Source: Branchiostoma floridae
Lineage: Eukaryota; Chordata; Leptocardii; Amphioxiformes; Branchiostomatidae
Length of the DNA: 64,000 nucleotides
Assembly: GCF_000003815.2 (NCBI RefSeq)
Contig: NC_049984.1
Span: 3,920,695 to 3,984,694, forward strand
Direction: 5' to 3'
A program made the translations under genes and the position numbers. Below the pieces are notes generated by a model. It was not told the DNA's origin. It saw only the letters and a program-made list of their open reading frames with translations, and searched no databases. This document shows positions 34,370 through 46,647 of this stretch, in pieces; position 1 is the stretch's first letter, and the number at the start of each line of letters is the position of its first letter.

Positions 34370-34735
34370 ATTCGAAGGCTGCTTCGTCCTTGTGAGGAAC
34401 TATTTTCTGGCGGCACTTGTGTATATACTGTCTAAGGAGGGAATTCGGTGGCGCGGGGCAGCGAGGCTCACTAAGGGGTTTGTCGGTGTATCGGCTTTTG
34501 AGCATTTGGAATAAACAAATCATGAAGGTCGAAAACGAACCACGCAATCTACCGGAGTTCCAGGGAGCCAAATGAACGTATCAACGACTACGTAACGAGA
34601 TTAGATAACGTAACAACGTAACGTAACGTAACGAAAAATGCAAATTCAAGGACATGGATGAAATAGATAGCAGAATTGTTAACCAAATAATATGCGGTTG
34701 CGACATATGGAAGAGCCTGATTTGTCAGTAATAGA
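34370..34735. repeat. ~350-bp dispersed repeat, copy 2
   Basis: Second copy of the repeat at 31082-31445, same orientation. It contains a microsatellite of AACGT units at about 34590-34635 that is not in copy 1. Confidence 0.75.
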
Positions 34736-35052
34736 AGAACAAAACACGGATCCTTAGGAGGCACGAGGCCAGCTTTCAGGTGCCTGTAACGCCTGTACAG
34801 TTCATCAGCTGTGCGGATCAGGTGGGACACGAAATCATTGACAAAAGTCATTAACACCTTTTCTTTTGGCAACAACTGTGTGGAGGCGCTGCTACTGTAC
34901 CACAACACCCTTGCCAAAGACATCGCTGCCCTAAATGAGAAGGTGTGACAAGGCCAGCCGCAGGGTCATGCGCAGCTACCCCAGTGCTGCGAAGACTGTC
35001 GGGGAGAAGATGGAGGAGATCAAAGATGCCAGGGGCTACCTGGAAGAACGAG

Positions 35053-35217
35053 CAGCAAAAAAATGGCACAGGTGTCCAGCGAGAGAAAGCGGTCCAGAGC
35101 AACAACAGATTTGTCAGATGAACCCACTGCGAACAGGAGACGCACAGGTGCCAGTGCCACCGCCACTGCTACCACCACACCACGGGACCAGGTGCCACTG
35201 CAGGTACCACTATAAGA
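35053..35217 (+). pseudogene. Ser/Thr/Arg-rich coding remnant
   Basis: Open frame KMAQVSSERKRSRATTDLSD then EPTANRRRTGASATATATTT and a stop at 35215-35217. Upstream in another frame MEEIKDARGYLEERAAKKWH. Composition suggests an exon linked to the DUF6589-like piece that follows; not identified. Confidence 0.3.
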
Positions 35218-35352
35218 CAAGACACCTGCAGAATGACATGAAATAACAATTTCCCAATAAAGATATTAGTTTTAAGTCCAAGGTCATCCAATATTTTTTC
35301 CAGGAATTGGAGGCTTCCGAGGATGAACTGAACTGGACTGAACTGGAGGCTT

Positions 35353-35456
35353 CCTGCCTACAAGGCTGAGGCATGACTTGATGTGGAACCGGGTGGGGAA
35401 CGCCAGAGAGGGTGCGGGGAAGAACATCGGGCTCGAACTCATCAATGACCTGAATG
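35353..35456 (+). pseudogene. DUF6589-like motif exon fragment
   Basis: Reads LPTRLRHDLMWNRVGNAREG followed by AGKNIGLELINDLN and a GTTAGT donor-like end. The LxxRLxHxLxWNRxxNxxGxxGxNIxLDLxxEHLN block marks the C-terminal part of DUF6589 proteins, which occur as transposon-linked multicopy genes in invertebrates. Related pieces lie on the minus strand at 60200-60668 and 55496-55860. Confidence 0.5.
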
Positions 35457-35957
35457 GTTAGTTTTATATTGTACATTGACATACAACTTTACTGCACTGA
35501 ACATTTGCTATCAAGGAGCTTGACTGTTGTTTCATGTTTCTTAAAGGCAACCAAAGCGGTATCTGCTCGTCCCAGGGCAGTAGAACTAGAATTTGCAAAG
35601 TTAATTTTCTGGGCACTTTCTTACGTTCTAAGATGAATCAACCCTACCCCATTCCATACCGACATTCGGGGAGCGAAAGTTCGATGTCACTGTGTCACGA
35701 GAACGCCGTGAAAATCTGGTCACTTCTATCGCCAATTTGCGATCCTCCATGTTTGAATTTTCCGAGTATTTCCGACTTCTGCCGATCCGAGCCGACGAGT
35801 AGTCACGTGGTTTACTCTGACCTTTCGGTTGAGGTCAACATATGGCGCGAGATTCTTCCCTGCCGATTGCCGATTTGACTCACATAGCGTCCTTGATTCC
35901 ACGTTGACTACACTGTTTTTTTCGCCTCTTTTCTGCGCTCGTGACGTTGATTTTGAC

Positions 35958-38900
35958 ATGTCGAAGTGGACGAGGTGCCGCCCCTCACGGAAGTCCAAAA
36001 CAAGAGCCAACAACTTTTTGCGCGAGTTTGCGGCGGCTAGAGACGACGACACTGAAGATGTAAGTATTTTTGTTTTGTTTTGACATTTCGAGTGGAGGAC
36101 ACATCACCGTAAACAACTGATTTAGATCGAAAAGAAAACATCAAAAGACAACTAGAAACAGCTTACTCAAGTAAAATCAACTAGACCCTATGTGGAAACC
36201 AGTTACGGGTTCCGATTTGAAAAGTTTGCGTTTGGATGGGTTTTCCTTCCACCCGGCGATGAAAGCAAATTTTCTTCCCGCTCCCACCCAGCTATTGCCT
36301 TTTTTCGGGAGTACAGCTTATGGTGTAATTTCTTGCTCACAACGTGATAGTAAATATTCTTGTGTAAACTGCCGATTTAGGTATCTGTTAGTCAACTCTA
36401 ATTTGCTTTTTTGAGTGCGATCTTGCATTCCAATGCACCTATGGGAGTAGCCGAGTTTCTGTTTCAGGCTGTAACAACACAAGGTCATTAATCTTGTCAA
36501 GACCTTCCCGGGTAAGGTGCCTGGACAGACAGAAAGTCTGGTCATATTCCTCTGGGCAATTAGAAGTCTATAGTAGTATTGGCCAGTTGTTTATACCAGT
36601 GGCAAAACTGACGAGAAATTCTACCACTTACGACTAAGGAAAAGGGTGGAATGTTTATAGCTGACAACGTGATAGTTAAGTCTTTTAATTACCGCTTACG
36701 CATAAGAGAAAAATATCAAGGTCCAGCATCAGAGTAATAGACACATAATAGACACATCATTTTCTCCAGAATCACCCACGAGTCCCCTTTCTCATGATTT
36801 TGGTTCAGGTCCACCCAGTGCGCGGAAGGGCGTTTGCGCGGCACAACGTCCAAAGGGCTGGGTTACTGTCGACCACACCCCCCCCAGGACAGCTGCCAGC
36901 CGCAGGGCCTTCAACGACCCCCCCGGGACAGCTGCCAGCCACGGGGCCTTCCACGGCCCCCCCGGGACAGCTGCCAGCCACGGGGCCTTCCACGGCTCCC
37001 CCAGGACTGCTGCCAGTCTCGGGGCCTTCCACGGCCCCCGCGGGACAGCTGCCAGCCCCGGGGCCTTCCACGGCCCCCGCGGGACAGCTGCCAGCCCCGG
37101 GGCCTTCCACGGCCCCCGCGGGACAGCTGCCCGCCTCAGCTGTGGAGGACATGATGAACATCTCCGCCATGTCCGCCAGCATGTTAGACTTGCAGATCGA
37201 CGACCATGGTGATGATGCGTCTGATACGCCCGCCCCAGGTGAAGAGAGTTCCGACTCCAGCCCACCCGCCAGCCCACCCGCCAACCCACCCGCCACCCGA
37301 GGCCGTGGTCGAGGCCGTGGTCGAGGGACAACCAGAGGAAACCGGAGGGAACCAGGGGCACCGCAGCCAAGAAGGCGGACGAGAAGAAGCGTCGCTGCCT
37401 TGTCCACTGCGGAGCAGAGAGAGCGCATCGCACAACTCAAGGCCAGAAGGATTAAGAATATAGAGGTAACATTGGTGTAAATAACATTCAAACATAAATA
37501 AATCAATGGTTCTGAATACCTGGTGATATAGACATACACAATTATTCTCTGTTCTTTTCTACTGTGACTACCTTTACATCAAGTAAGTTGTCTTCTGCAT
37601 CATTCATTCTTGACTTCTTTTTGTCTTAGGACCGGGTTTATGCCATGAGGTTAGAGGACACCCAGAAGTATCTCATCAAGATTTTAAGGACACAGCCAGC
37701 TGTCCTATTTGACATCATGGAAGATGGTGATGGTGCCGAGGGTGGTGGTGGTGCCGAGGGCGGTGTTGAGGGAGGTGTCCAGGGTGGTGGCGAGGGAGGT
37801 GGAGGTGCCGAGGGCGGTGTTGAGGGAGGTGTCCAGGGTGGTGCCGAGGGCGGTGGCGAGGGAGGTGCCCAGGGCGGTGGCGAGGGAGGTGGAGGTGCCC
37901 AGGTCGGTGGCGAGGGAGGTGCCCAGGGCGGCGGCGGTGCCGAGGGCGATGCAGAGGGAGGTGCCGAGGGCGGTGGTGAGGGAGGTGCCGAGGGCGGTGG
38001 CGGTGCCCAGGGCGGTGCCGTGGGCGGTGGTGGCCCACAGGGTGGTGGCGTTCCACAGGGTGGTGGCGGTCCACATAGTCACTTTCCACAGGCTGGTGAC
38101 TGGTGCACTTGTCGTAACTGTAAGGAAATGCCATTAGATGTCGAAAAACTATGCTGCGGTGGTGGGCCCGAGTCTTGTCTCTCCAGACTTCCAGTAAGTT
38201 TTGCTAAAATCTGTTGTCCTTAGAGAAACATGTAATAATCAAAATTCACTGTAGACAACTTTTACAACAGGACAGCAAATAGACTTTAATTTTTTCCGGA
38301 AATGACAGCATAAAAACATGTCATTTTCCTTTCAAGAAATCTCAAGGCAGAGTTCCACAGAAAATCATACAAGGACAATCTTGTTTCTTCCTTATACTAG
38401 AACATTTCATACAGCAGTAACTGTTTTGTAACATGAACAAGGTCAAAGATGAAGCCCACTTTATATTAGATTGTAGTTTATATAGTAATGATAGAAGTAT
38501 TCTTTTTAGCTTTATTATAGGAAAGTTCCCTCGCTTTGAACCTTTACTAGTGTTGAAAAATTCATTTTTCTTATGAGATTTGATCGAACGACATTATACA
38601 AACACATCTCAAGCTACATATTCAACATTACTAAGAAACGAGAAGAAGCCGAACAAATGTATTAGACTAGTTTTAGAATCCATGTTTTAGAAACCATGTG
38701 TACTGCACTACTACCTTTTGTATCTATATGCTTGTATTTAGCCCGATAGGGCATGAATGTGCAATAAAGGCTATTATTATATAAAATCAAACATACACAG
38801 AAACAAGAAACAAAGTACTAGTAAACATATCAAACAATAATATATGTACATAGCACATATCAACATATCATGAAAGTCATGAAAGCATTCTTTTCTTTTT

Positions 38901-39174
38901 CTAGGACATGGACTTGTACGTCCTTGACCAGCCAGTCCTGAGAATAGCCAGATGGGCCAGAAATGACGTCTTGGCCTTGCAGGATGGTGATGAACCTGGT
39001 GCAGACCTGCGAGGGTTTCGCCATGCAGCATACAGACAGTGGGTGCTGTGGCACTATGGCCGACTAGGGCAGGGGAATAGGGTAGTTGTACCTAGCTGTG
39101 TTACATTTAGAATCAGAGACGAGTTTCCTGATCCCCTTAGACAGTACACGGGTTACATTCCAAGCCGGTTGTAA
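35958..39174 (+). CDS. P2X7-ballast (P2RX7_C-like) domain protein, four exons
   Basis: Proposed exons 35958-36059, 36809-37465, 37630-38193 and 38905-39174, all phase 0, with donors GAT|GTAAGT, GAG|GTAACA and CCA|GTAAGT and acceptors ending TTCAG, CTTAG and TCTAG. They join into about 530 codons with no stop. Exon 1 is basic (MSKWTRCRPSRKSKTR). Exon 2 has six or seven 13-residue repeats (GQLPAPGPSTAPA), an acidic stretch, RGRGRGRG and a basic helix. Exon 3 has about 100 residues of Gly/Glu/Gln/Ala repeats and then WCTCRNCKEMP and LCCGGGPESC. Exon 4 has RGFRHAAYRQW and VVPSCVTFRIRDEFP. The Cys pattern and the C-terminal blocks match the zinc-binding cytoplasmic ballast domain of vertebrate P2X7, but no channel part is present. 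Function unknown. A convergent transposase-like gene starts 362 bp downstream. Confidence 0.8.
36885..37130 (+). repeat. 39-bp in-frame coding repeat (exon 2 of ballast gene)
   Basis: GGACAGCTGCCAGCC...GGGGCCTTCCACGGCCCC recurs every 39 bp, six to seven times. The last three units are nearly identical. High GC and the absence of stops also open long minus-strand frames, which I take as shadows. Confidence 0.9.
37730..38085 (+). repeat. G-rich coding repeat (exon 3 of ballast gene)
   Basis: Irregular 6-24 bp units such as GGTGCCGAGGGCGGTGGCGA encode (A/V)(E/Q)GG(G/A/V) runs. The coding strand is G-rich with many GG and GGG runs, so G-quadruplex or R-loop formation is possible. Repeat length is probably variable between individuals. 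Confidence 0.9.
38438..38790 (+). mobile_element. LINE 3' end inside intron 3 of the ballast gene
   Basis: KVKDEAHFILDCSLYSNDR (38439-38500) is the C-terminal His-Cys block of a LINE RT ORF. After decayed coding, GCCCGATAGGGCATGAATGTG and AATAAAGGCTATTATTATATA (38741-38785) look like its 3' terminus. Confidence 0.6.
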
Positions 39175-39536
39175 ATATTTTTTTTTCAAAACAACACATC
39201 AACCTTGTAATGTTTTTAAATGGATGGCTTGTTGACTTGATCCTAAATTTTAGTTAAAACTCCTAACAATTTCTATGTCATGTGATAAAGGGGAACCAGG
39301 GTACTGATGAAGCCAGTTGAATGCACAGACATCATTTGGATCCTGTATATGTGAATCGTTCATGAAAGGTTTTCTACAACTGAGAAACAAAACTTGTTAC
39401 AATTTCACTGTATGCTCCATTCGGTCCAGGAGAAGGGAAAGACGAAAACATTTAATGTAAGATCCGCATATAGGAAACCTAATGATTGCATTGCATGACT
39501 ACCTTCATCAGTACACCTCACTCTATTCCCTGGTTT
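39175..39536. other. Intergenic spacer between convergent genes
   Basis: Only 362 bp separate the two stop codons, so the two 3' UTRs may overlap. A T-run follows the plus-strand stop. I see no clear terminal repeat or other element. Confidence 0.5.
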
Positions 39537-42500
39537 TCAAGCCACTCTTGACTTGTGCTGCTCTACAAGCTCGCTGGTTGGCGGTGGTGGTAGCTTTGCC
39601 AGGTTACCCCTTCGCCTGGGATCACTGTCTGCCATGGGTTGAGTTCTGCTCATGCCGCGGTTTTTGTCAATCCTTGCCTTGAGTATGGCTGCCTGCAGAT
39701 CCCTGATGTAGGTGTACTGTTTTGGTTTCCTTGGCACGTAAATGGACCATCTCTCGGATTTCTTCTGAAATCGTCTCTTGTACCTGAAGACAATCAAAAC
39801 AGTTGCTTTCACTGCCAGTCTAAAACAGTAAAAGTGGAATAAATTCTCAATTACAGGATACTAGTAGATGGTCTGTACATACATAAACATTTTCATTACA
39901 TCTGTGCATTAAAATGCCGGTACCAGATTTGTGCAAGAATTCACCCTTTACAAATGTATGTACTCGGAATTTTGTACATGAACTTGGTGTTGCAATATCT
40001 ATTTCACGTGCTTCTTATCTCCACATTCTGCTTGGAACCTCCTGTATACTATTTAAGTGCTGTTACAATATGAAAGTCAAGTTAATATTGCTTTAACCAC
40101 TGAATGTTAGCTGTGTAGCAACTTACATGATATGTCCATCTTTATTCTTCCATACCGGCCTGTCCTTGTGGGCATTGTAGTCGATTGCAGCAAGCTGACA
40201 CCTGGCCTTGTACACTGGGGGGCTGACGCATCAGAATGTGATTCTGAAAGGACTCTAAGTCCGACGTTGTTCTGGAACAAGAAAGTTTCAACATGACTAC
40301 ATTCAGCATGATTTGCTTTTAATCAATCTTTGTAAGATTTCACAGTAAATAGCAGCATATGGAGAAGACATGTAAGAAATTTGTGGTATTTAGAAATAGT
40401 GTGAAAATATTCATCTGTATTATGTAAGTTTATTCAAAAAACATTTCAACAATATCTAACATATCAGACATACAAGCACTCTTACCGGAAGCGTAGGAAC
40501 TTAAATGTTGTTTTCAGCCACCGCTTGTTAAGGATGAGCTTGCTCAGCTTCTCGTGAGCTGGTGTGCCCTTAACAAGCCATGGCTTCGTCCTCACTTCTG
40601 CCGGGTCAATCGGGTCATGCTGACATGACCCTGTAGCCCATTGGTGCTCGTTGCACACGTGATGCAGCACTCCCTTCCAAAGCACCTGATACCGATTTAA
40701 ATAGGGGTAATACATGAATCCTTAACATGAGTTGAATCAGTCATTAAACCAATGAATAGTATTTTCATTGAAAAAGAATGACACAAGTTATTCAAACAGG
40801 ATGATGACTCATTTGACACATTAAAGGAATATCTTATACTGTATTTAAGATAACAGTAGAATAGAATGTTTTTTTTCCATAGTATTTCATTTTCTTCAAT
40901 AACTGTTTTTCCTTGAGTTCTTTAGTTTAGATCAGTGTTTGTTAATTTATGTTTCAAAGAGGACCATGAAGGAAGCATTTTGACACTGCTTACTACTAGC
41001 ATTACCTGTCATTTATGGCCCTCATTTGCAGATGTATAGAACATGATACTTACGATGAATTCTTCGTAGTTGTTGGCATGCTTACAACAATACCAGAAGT
41101 GTCTGACAATGTCGCGCGTCCATGGCAGGAGGTCTTTGCCGCCCTTCTCCCCTCCAGCCTATTGGAAATAAGTAAACAATTTCAACAGTTTTGACTTGTT
41201 TCAAGGGTCGTAGCCCTTGTAAGAGCCAGCAGCTAATATTTCCTGCAATGTCCAATAAGGATCATGTGACTAACTTCTGTGTGTATTCATTTATCTGCCT
41301 CCATGCTAGCATTCTCGCAAGACATATGGAAAAGACTATAGACGACATAATTTTTCATTATTACCCAGTCTGTTACAATAAATGCATGATATTATATTAC
41401 ACTGAAGCTGTGTACTTACTTTCACTAGCTTCTTTGTCAGGTTTTTGGCCCCGTGCCAGACATCCAGGGAATGGAAGATGCCTTTTTTACCATACACCCC
41501 TTTGTCAGGCCCTATTTTCAGGAAATAGAACATAAATCAAATAAAATATGTCCAGCACAAATCATGTTGACATTTGTATAGGTGTCCTGAAATTTGTAGG
41601 TACCACAAGCATTGCTTCAGTCGTGAGAAGACACTGACACTGCATTTTACAGAGTCAAATAGAAAATCTTCTATCATTTAAGCAGACAGCCATTTGAGAA
41701 TCTAGCTTAAGAAATATGACAATCAATAGTTAGACTGTACGTACTCATCAGTGAAGAGATTTGGGGATGTGCATCCGTGCACACCTCTGTGATGGGAACA
41801 CCTTTGTCGAGGAGGTCGTCCATGGCTTTTTTGAAGCCGTCCTTCTCCATCACAGAGGAATTTCTGTCAGTCTCCCTCTTGTCCACAACTTCGATAGCCA
41901 CAATGGACCTGGATTCGTTGTCCAAGGCAGTGTACGTGCAGTATTGTGCACAGTGTCCCGGGGAGTCCATACGGCCATCACCTGTACATAACGTAATCGA
42001 ATGAAAAGGTTTTTTTTTGTAAACTATCTTTTAGTTTCCTTTTAAGTACATGTATTGTACATCTATTGTTTTACTTTTAGTAGGGTCAACATTACAAAGC
42101 TGAATATGTTCCTGACAAAGTATGGTATGGTGTGATTAGCAGTAATGGCATAAATCTGCATTGACACTATCTACAAGTAACTTTATATCAAGTATATCAG
42201 AAGCAATTATTATTTCTGACATTGAAAGATATGCAGAGATTTAAACAAAAGTCATCCCTCTCACAGTGTATAACAAAATGCAACTAGCAACCAGTTTATT
42301 AGCTGGGACAACACTTGGCATACAGAACTTTTTGGCAAAAATGAAGAAATCAACATTAGCATTTTGATCCTGGTTGTTAGTTTTTGAAAATGAATAAGAG
42401 TGATGTCACACTTTGTCCACATATACATGGGAAACATCGTAAAACTACCTATGTACATACCAAGGAGAATGACCTCTTCTTTGGTCCTCAGATCCCTGAC

Positions 42501-45500
42501 GATTTCCTCCTGTTGTTTGACCCAGTACTGGTTGATTGTGTCAACACAGTACTGCCTCTGAATCTTGTAAAATGTTGACTCGTTCACACATCCCAAGTTC
42601 ATGAATTTGCACATCAGGCTGTACTTGCCATAGTTGTTTCCCGACAACAGAAGGCTGGAGGCTTGCATGAAATCACCTCCTTGCACACCGAATTTCAGTC
42701 TTGGCTGGGTGAACCACCTCCAGACTAGATGACCATTTTTGCAGTGCTGCAGCAAAAGATATAGCATACAGAACATGTAACAAGAACTGTAGTAATCAAA
42801 ACAATTGTAAATGTAGTCCAGTAGTCAAGGAAGTAACAAGACAGATGCAGGGCAGCAGCAACACAAGGACATAAAGCAGATTAACAAATGGAAGCAAGTT
42901 GATCATTGCCTACGAAGTGTTTCCTTACCCATTTGACGATCATCCCACTTGCCACGATCTGCACAGATGGAACAGGGTTTTCAACGGGGTGGACCGGGGG
43001 AACGGGGGCAGGACATTCACGGCACCTTCTCTTGTCTTCAGGCAGCTCCAGGAAGCCGATAAGCTGCTCGAGGCACCTCTTGTAGATGATAGAACACTTG
43101 TCATCCACAATGTCTTCTGGGCGTTCAATCCTAATTTCGCGTGGGAGATTCTTCAATGACTCATCAATGGCTTGCTCCTTGTTAATGGACTGGTCATTGT
43201 CAGTGGTCAAGCTCTCTTCACCCAATGACCCGTCCTCCACTCCAGGAGCCATGTCGTGGCAGAAAACCTCCTCTTCTGCTGTAATGATGTCGTAGGTCTC
43301 AATGTCCCGGTCCAAAAGCTTGTATGCTGCCCTGAAATAAAGTAGAAAGAAACTTGGTTGCAAAGAAAAATGGATCAAGGCATATAATTATAAATCAAGA
43401 GTCTTCTCCATTTGGTTACTTGACAGCAAGATCAACAAACAACGATACGATTTTGTGCATAGAGAAGTGTACCTAAAAAAACTTTAGGTACCGGTACAAG
43501 TACACAGGTCTAGGTACAGGTCCGGACATGTTCCTGTACCCATGCAGGTTTGATCAATTATTTGTAAGTTATGCATGAAGCCAGCTGTCTCTTTTAGTTA
43601 TAGATTGTCATCTTTGTGTGAGCATTTACATATTTGAACCTTAAAACACAGTTTCCTTGATTTTCAACTGCAAGATTATCACCATTGTCATTGTTAATTC
43701 AGGACTTACTTATCTGTAGTCTGAAAAAGTGGTATCAACTAGTGATTTAGATGGTTTAGGTACAGGTACAGCTCCTAAACCCTGTGCTGTACCTGTACCT
43801 TAACAGTTTTTTTTAGGTACGGTACAGGTACTAGTACAGGTATTTAGGTACACAGCCCCATAACTTGTACGGATATATTAAAACATGTCACCAATCACAC
43901 ACATAGGTAAACGCTTTGCAATACTGGTATTCGAACAATCAAAGTGAGACAAAGTAATTATGTTACCTAACACCACACAATCACACACATACAATACTGA
44001 AACACATACATACCGGAGTGATGCAGGAGGCTCATAGTCAGGGTCACCCATCACATCATCATAATACTCCTCAGAGTCTGAGAAATCGTCATCATCCTCA
44101 GACATATCTTCCTCGACTTCCACTGAAATCCTGGATGAAACAAAAAAAATTAATAAGGACATCATGTGAAAGGTTAAAAGGTATGTTACAACTTACAACT
44201 AAATTCGGGTATCTATCTGTCTAATTGAACAGAACTACCAGCTTGTGAACGTGAAGTAAACTAAAGCAAAGGGGACATAGATAATGATGCCTCCAGGATA
44301 AGTCTGCCTACATGAAATAACAAACAATGCCAGAAACATGACATTTGTAATAGATAGTAAAAGATACCAATTACTTACCCAATGTTCTCCAGGGCATTAA
44401 TTTCTTTCTCATTCTCTGGATCCTGAATGTGTGCTCTGCTTTCAGGCCTCTTCTCAGCGCTCCTGGTAGGAGGGCGGGATATGCCGCATGGTATCACATA
44501 CAAGGCTTTGGTTGACAAATGCACACACGATAATGGCACGGCTTATGTTTATAACAAAACATGGTAAAAGTGACACAATTGCTGCAAAATATTATAATTA
44601 TTATTATAATTCACTGCACACAACACAACATTTTTGTCACCTTCCTGAAATTAACTGGGGTAAACGATAGCCTGGCTTGTTTGTTTGATTGAATGATTTA
44701 CTCCATGTACGAAGGTTAGAATGTTTAAACAGAAATTTTACGCAGTCTCATCAGAAAATAGAATACCTGCTCAAAGCATTCTCTAGGACTTCACATGGTG
44801 GTGACCTGCTCACAGCAGCATCCAGGACTTGACCTCGTGGTGACAAACAAATGTTTTCTCCCCTGCAATAAAGTATGTAGTTGATTTAGACCTAGTTGCA
44901 AAATAGCAAAAGTGTATGCCCAATAAAATAATGCTCATGCTTGTGGTGTTCAAAGTATTCCAAACACATAAATTGTTTGGGTTCTCACAGCTAATGAGGA
45001 TAATTTGGTAGAGTTCTTTACAACAAATGGTGCTTGATGCATGCATTGAACAATAACATGGTAAGTAAAGAAAAAAATCAATTGCAAGTTCTAGAAGTGG
45101 CTGTTATATACTCTACTATTTAAGAACAATGTTGTTGAAAGAAAGCATTTGTCAACAGTGAGCAAAGCACCATTCAAAAATGATTGTATTTCACTACATC
45201 TACACATCATTCTTTACCAAGAACTACATTATACTTGAGTCAGTTATGTCATATTAAAAATGCTTTCAATCAGTCTTAACCATCCAGAAAAATTTTGGAT
45301 GCACAAACTCAACTTCCTAAACAGGCGCCATAAGAGCTGCCAATAGTGCAACAAGATGACACAAAACAAGCAGCTGTTTGTTCTAGATGTGTTTATTATC
45401 ATCAATCTTATCTAATGGAATGCATACTATGAAGTACAAAAAGGGGTAGAAATTAATTTTTGGGATAAGGTGAACTGGTACATAAACTACATACAATTTT

Positions 45501-46615
45501 GGAGCGTTGACTCGAAAATTTCGAAGAACCCAAATTCCTACGTCAAGTTCTTATAGTTATACAAGTATACTATGAATGGCTTTTTATTGTTTTTCTAACA
45601 CTGAATGTGTGGTGTATACTCGTATACTAAGATATCAGAAAAACAAACATGCACCCAGTATTTCGAGACAGTGCATGTACTTACACGATTGAAGCAGGAG
45701 AACTGTCACCATCTGATGGTGCCCCAACACTTGACTCATCATCAAAGAGGCTAGGGCCAGTGGGGGACTGCAACATGTGCTTGGGGCTTGAAGTCCTGGG
45801 GACAGACTCCTCGGGCTTCTTCTTGAAGCTAGAGGAATTATGCATAAAAATGCTCGTCATAAACCAGTCAAAAACAGCTATGTATATGACCAAAATCAAG
45901 AAATAAACAACACCAGGAACCTCTATGGTTCAGACAACAACCAGGAGGTTACAAAAGTAACGATGGCTGCAACTATATTATGCAGTAGAAAGCCATACAT
46001 AACAAGTTACTACATGCACGCCGCGGGTCCAAGAAGCGACAAAAATTATGTTATACTTAGATACAGGTTACTAAAGGTGTTTGGTAATACATGTATCTCA
46101 TTGCTAATACTGTACGTCTTATGTTTTCAAACATTTCTTTTTGTCCTGCAACATACTAGTACAAAAGGTTCCATACAAAATACAGGACACGAACATGGTT
46201 ACATACTCAAGTCTTTTTCATATACATAACGTAACGCCGTGAAGTTCAATGAAAACCCATATACAAACGCCAAAAATTTATACCAAAAGATTCCATACAA
46301 CCTATAAATACGATTAGATGCAGTACATGTCATATAATATTCAGAGAAACGGCATAATTTGGATAGACAAATATTCACGAAAGGAAATTTCTTCACAAAC
46401 CTGTCCAGCAGTTTGCGTGCGAGATTGCGATCCGTCCGCACGTTTAGCCTCTGTTGTAGCGCCCTCCACTCTTCAAATGTGTTGCCCAAGTTCACACGAG
46501 TCCTCAACTTCTGTTTATTCTTCTGTCTCTTCATCGGTGACGGGATACGGGGTCGCCCAGGGCCACGTCTCTTTGTCGCGGAACAACCTGGGTCCGCCAA
46601 AAACTGGTCCGCCAT
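39537..46615 (-). CDS. Kolobok-like transposase gene, 13 exons, one frameshift
   Basis: Exons (high to low): 46615-46401, 45828-45685, 44862-44767, 44462-44379, 44130-44014, 43331-42929, 42746-42461, 41981-41745, 41511-41420, 41158-41054, 40685-40486, 40271-40127, 39783-39537. Each junction has GT..AG and phases agree throughout, except in the twelfth exon (145 nt). ATG at 46615. Order: AT-hook (RRGPGRPRI), a helical block (FEEWRALQQRLNVRTD), acidic stretches (EEDMSEDDDDFSDSEE), a Cys-rich segment, then the catalytic core with GDGRMDSPGHCAQYCTY, VCTDAHPQI, HSLDVWHGAKNL, WTRDIVRHFWYCC, HHVCNEHQW and DLESFQNHILM, and at the end AAIDYNAHKDRPVW. The two Asp and the Glu of ESF are candidate DDE residues. 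I recall the DSPGH...TDxHxQI...DVWHxAK pattern from THAP-linked Kolobok-type proteins of fish; the family name is moderately sure. About 795 codons if the frame is whole. In the twelfth exon some 20 bp seem deleted at 40215-40235, between HILM and PPVYKARCQL. Confidence 0.75.
43440..43860. repeat. GGTACA-rich simple repeats in an intron
   Basis: Clusters of (T)AGGTACAGGTACA and the complement TGTACCTGTACCT at 43475-43545 and 43745-43855, giving imperfect inverted repeats within the intron between the fifth and sixth exons of the transposase-like gene. Confidence 0.6.
44900..45680. other. Intron, nothing recognised
   Basis: Intron between the second and third exons of the minus-strand transposase-like gene. 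AT-rich, no insertion seen. Confidence 0.5.
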
Positions 46616-46647
46616 TTTGTTTGTAGCGATCGGCTGCTCGGAAATCG

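Noticed and set aside
36792-37539. Minus-strand ORFs of 213 and 244 codons opposite ballast exon 2
   Set aside because: Shadows of GC-rich coding repeats; the plus strand has phase-consistent splice sites and a recognisable downstream domain.
37705-38134. Other open frames across the Gly/Glu repeat (Thr/Leu, His/Arg or Val/Pro-rich)
   Set aside because: By-products of triplet-periodic repeats; only the Gly-rich frame joins the Cys-rich ballast block.
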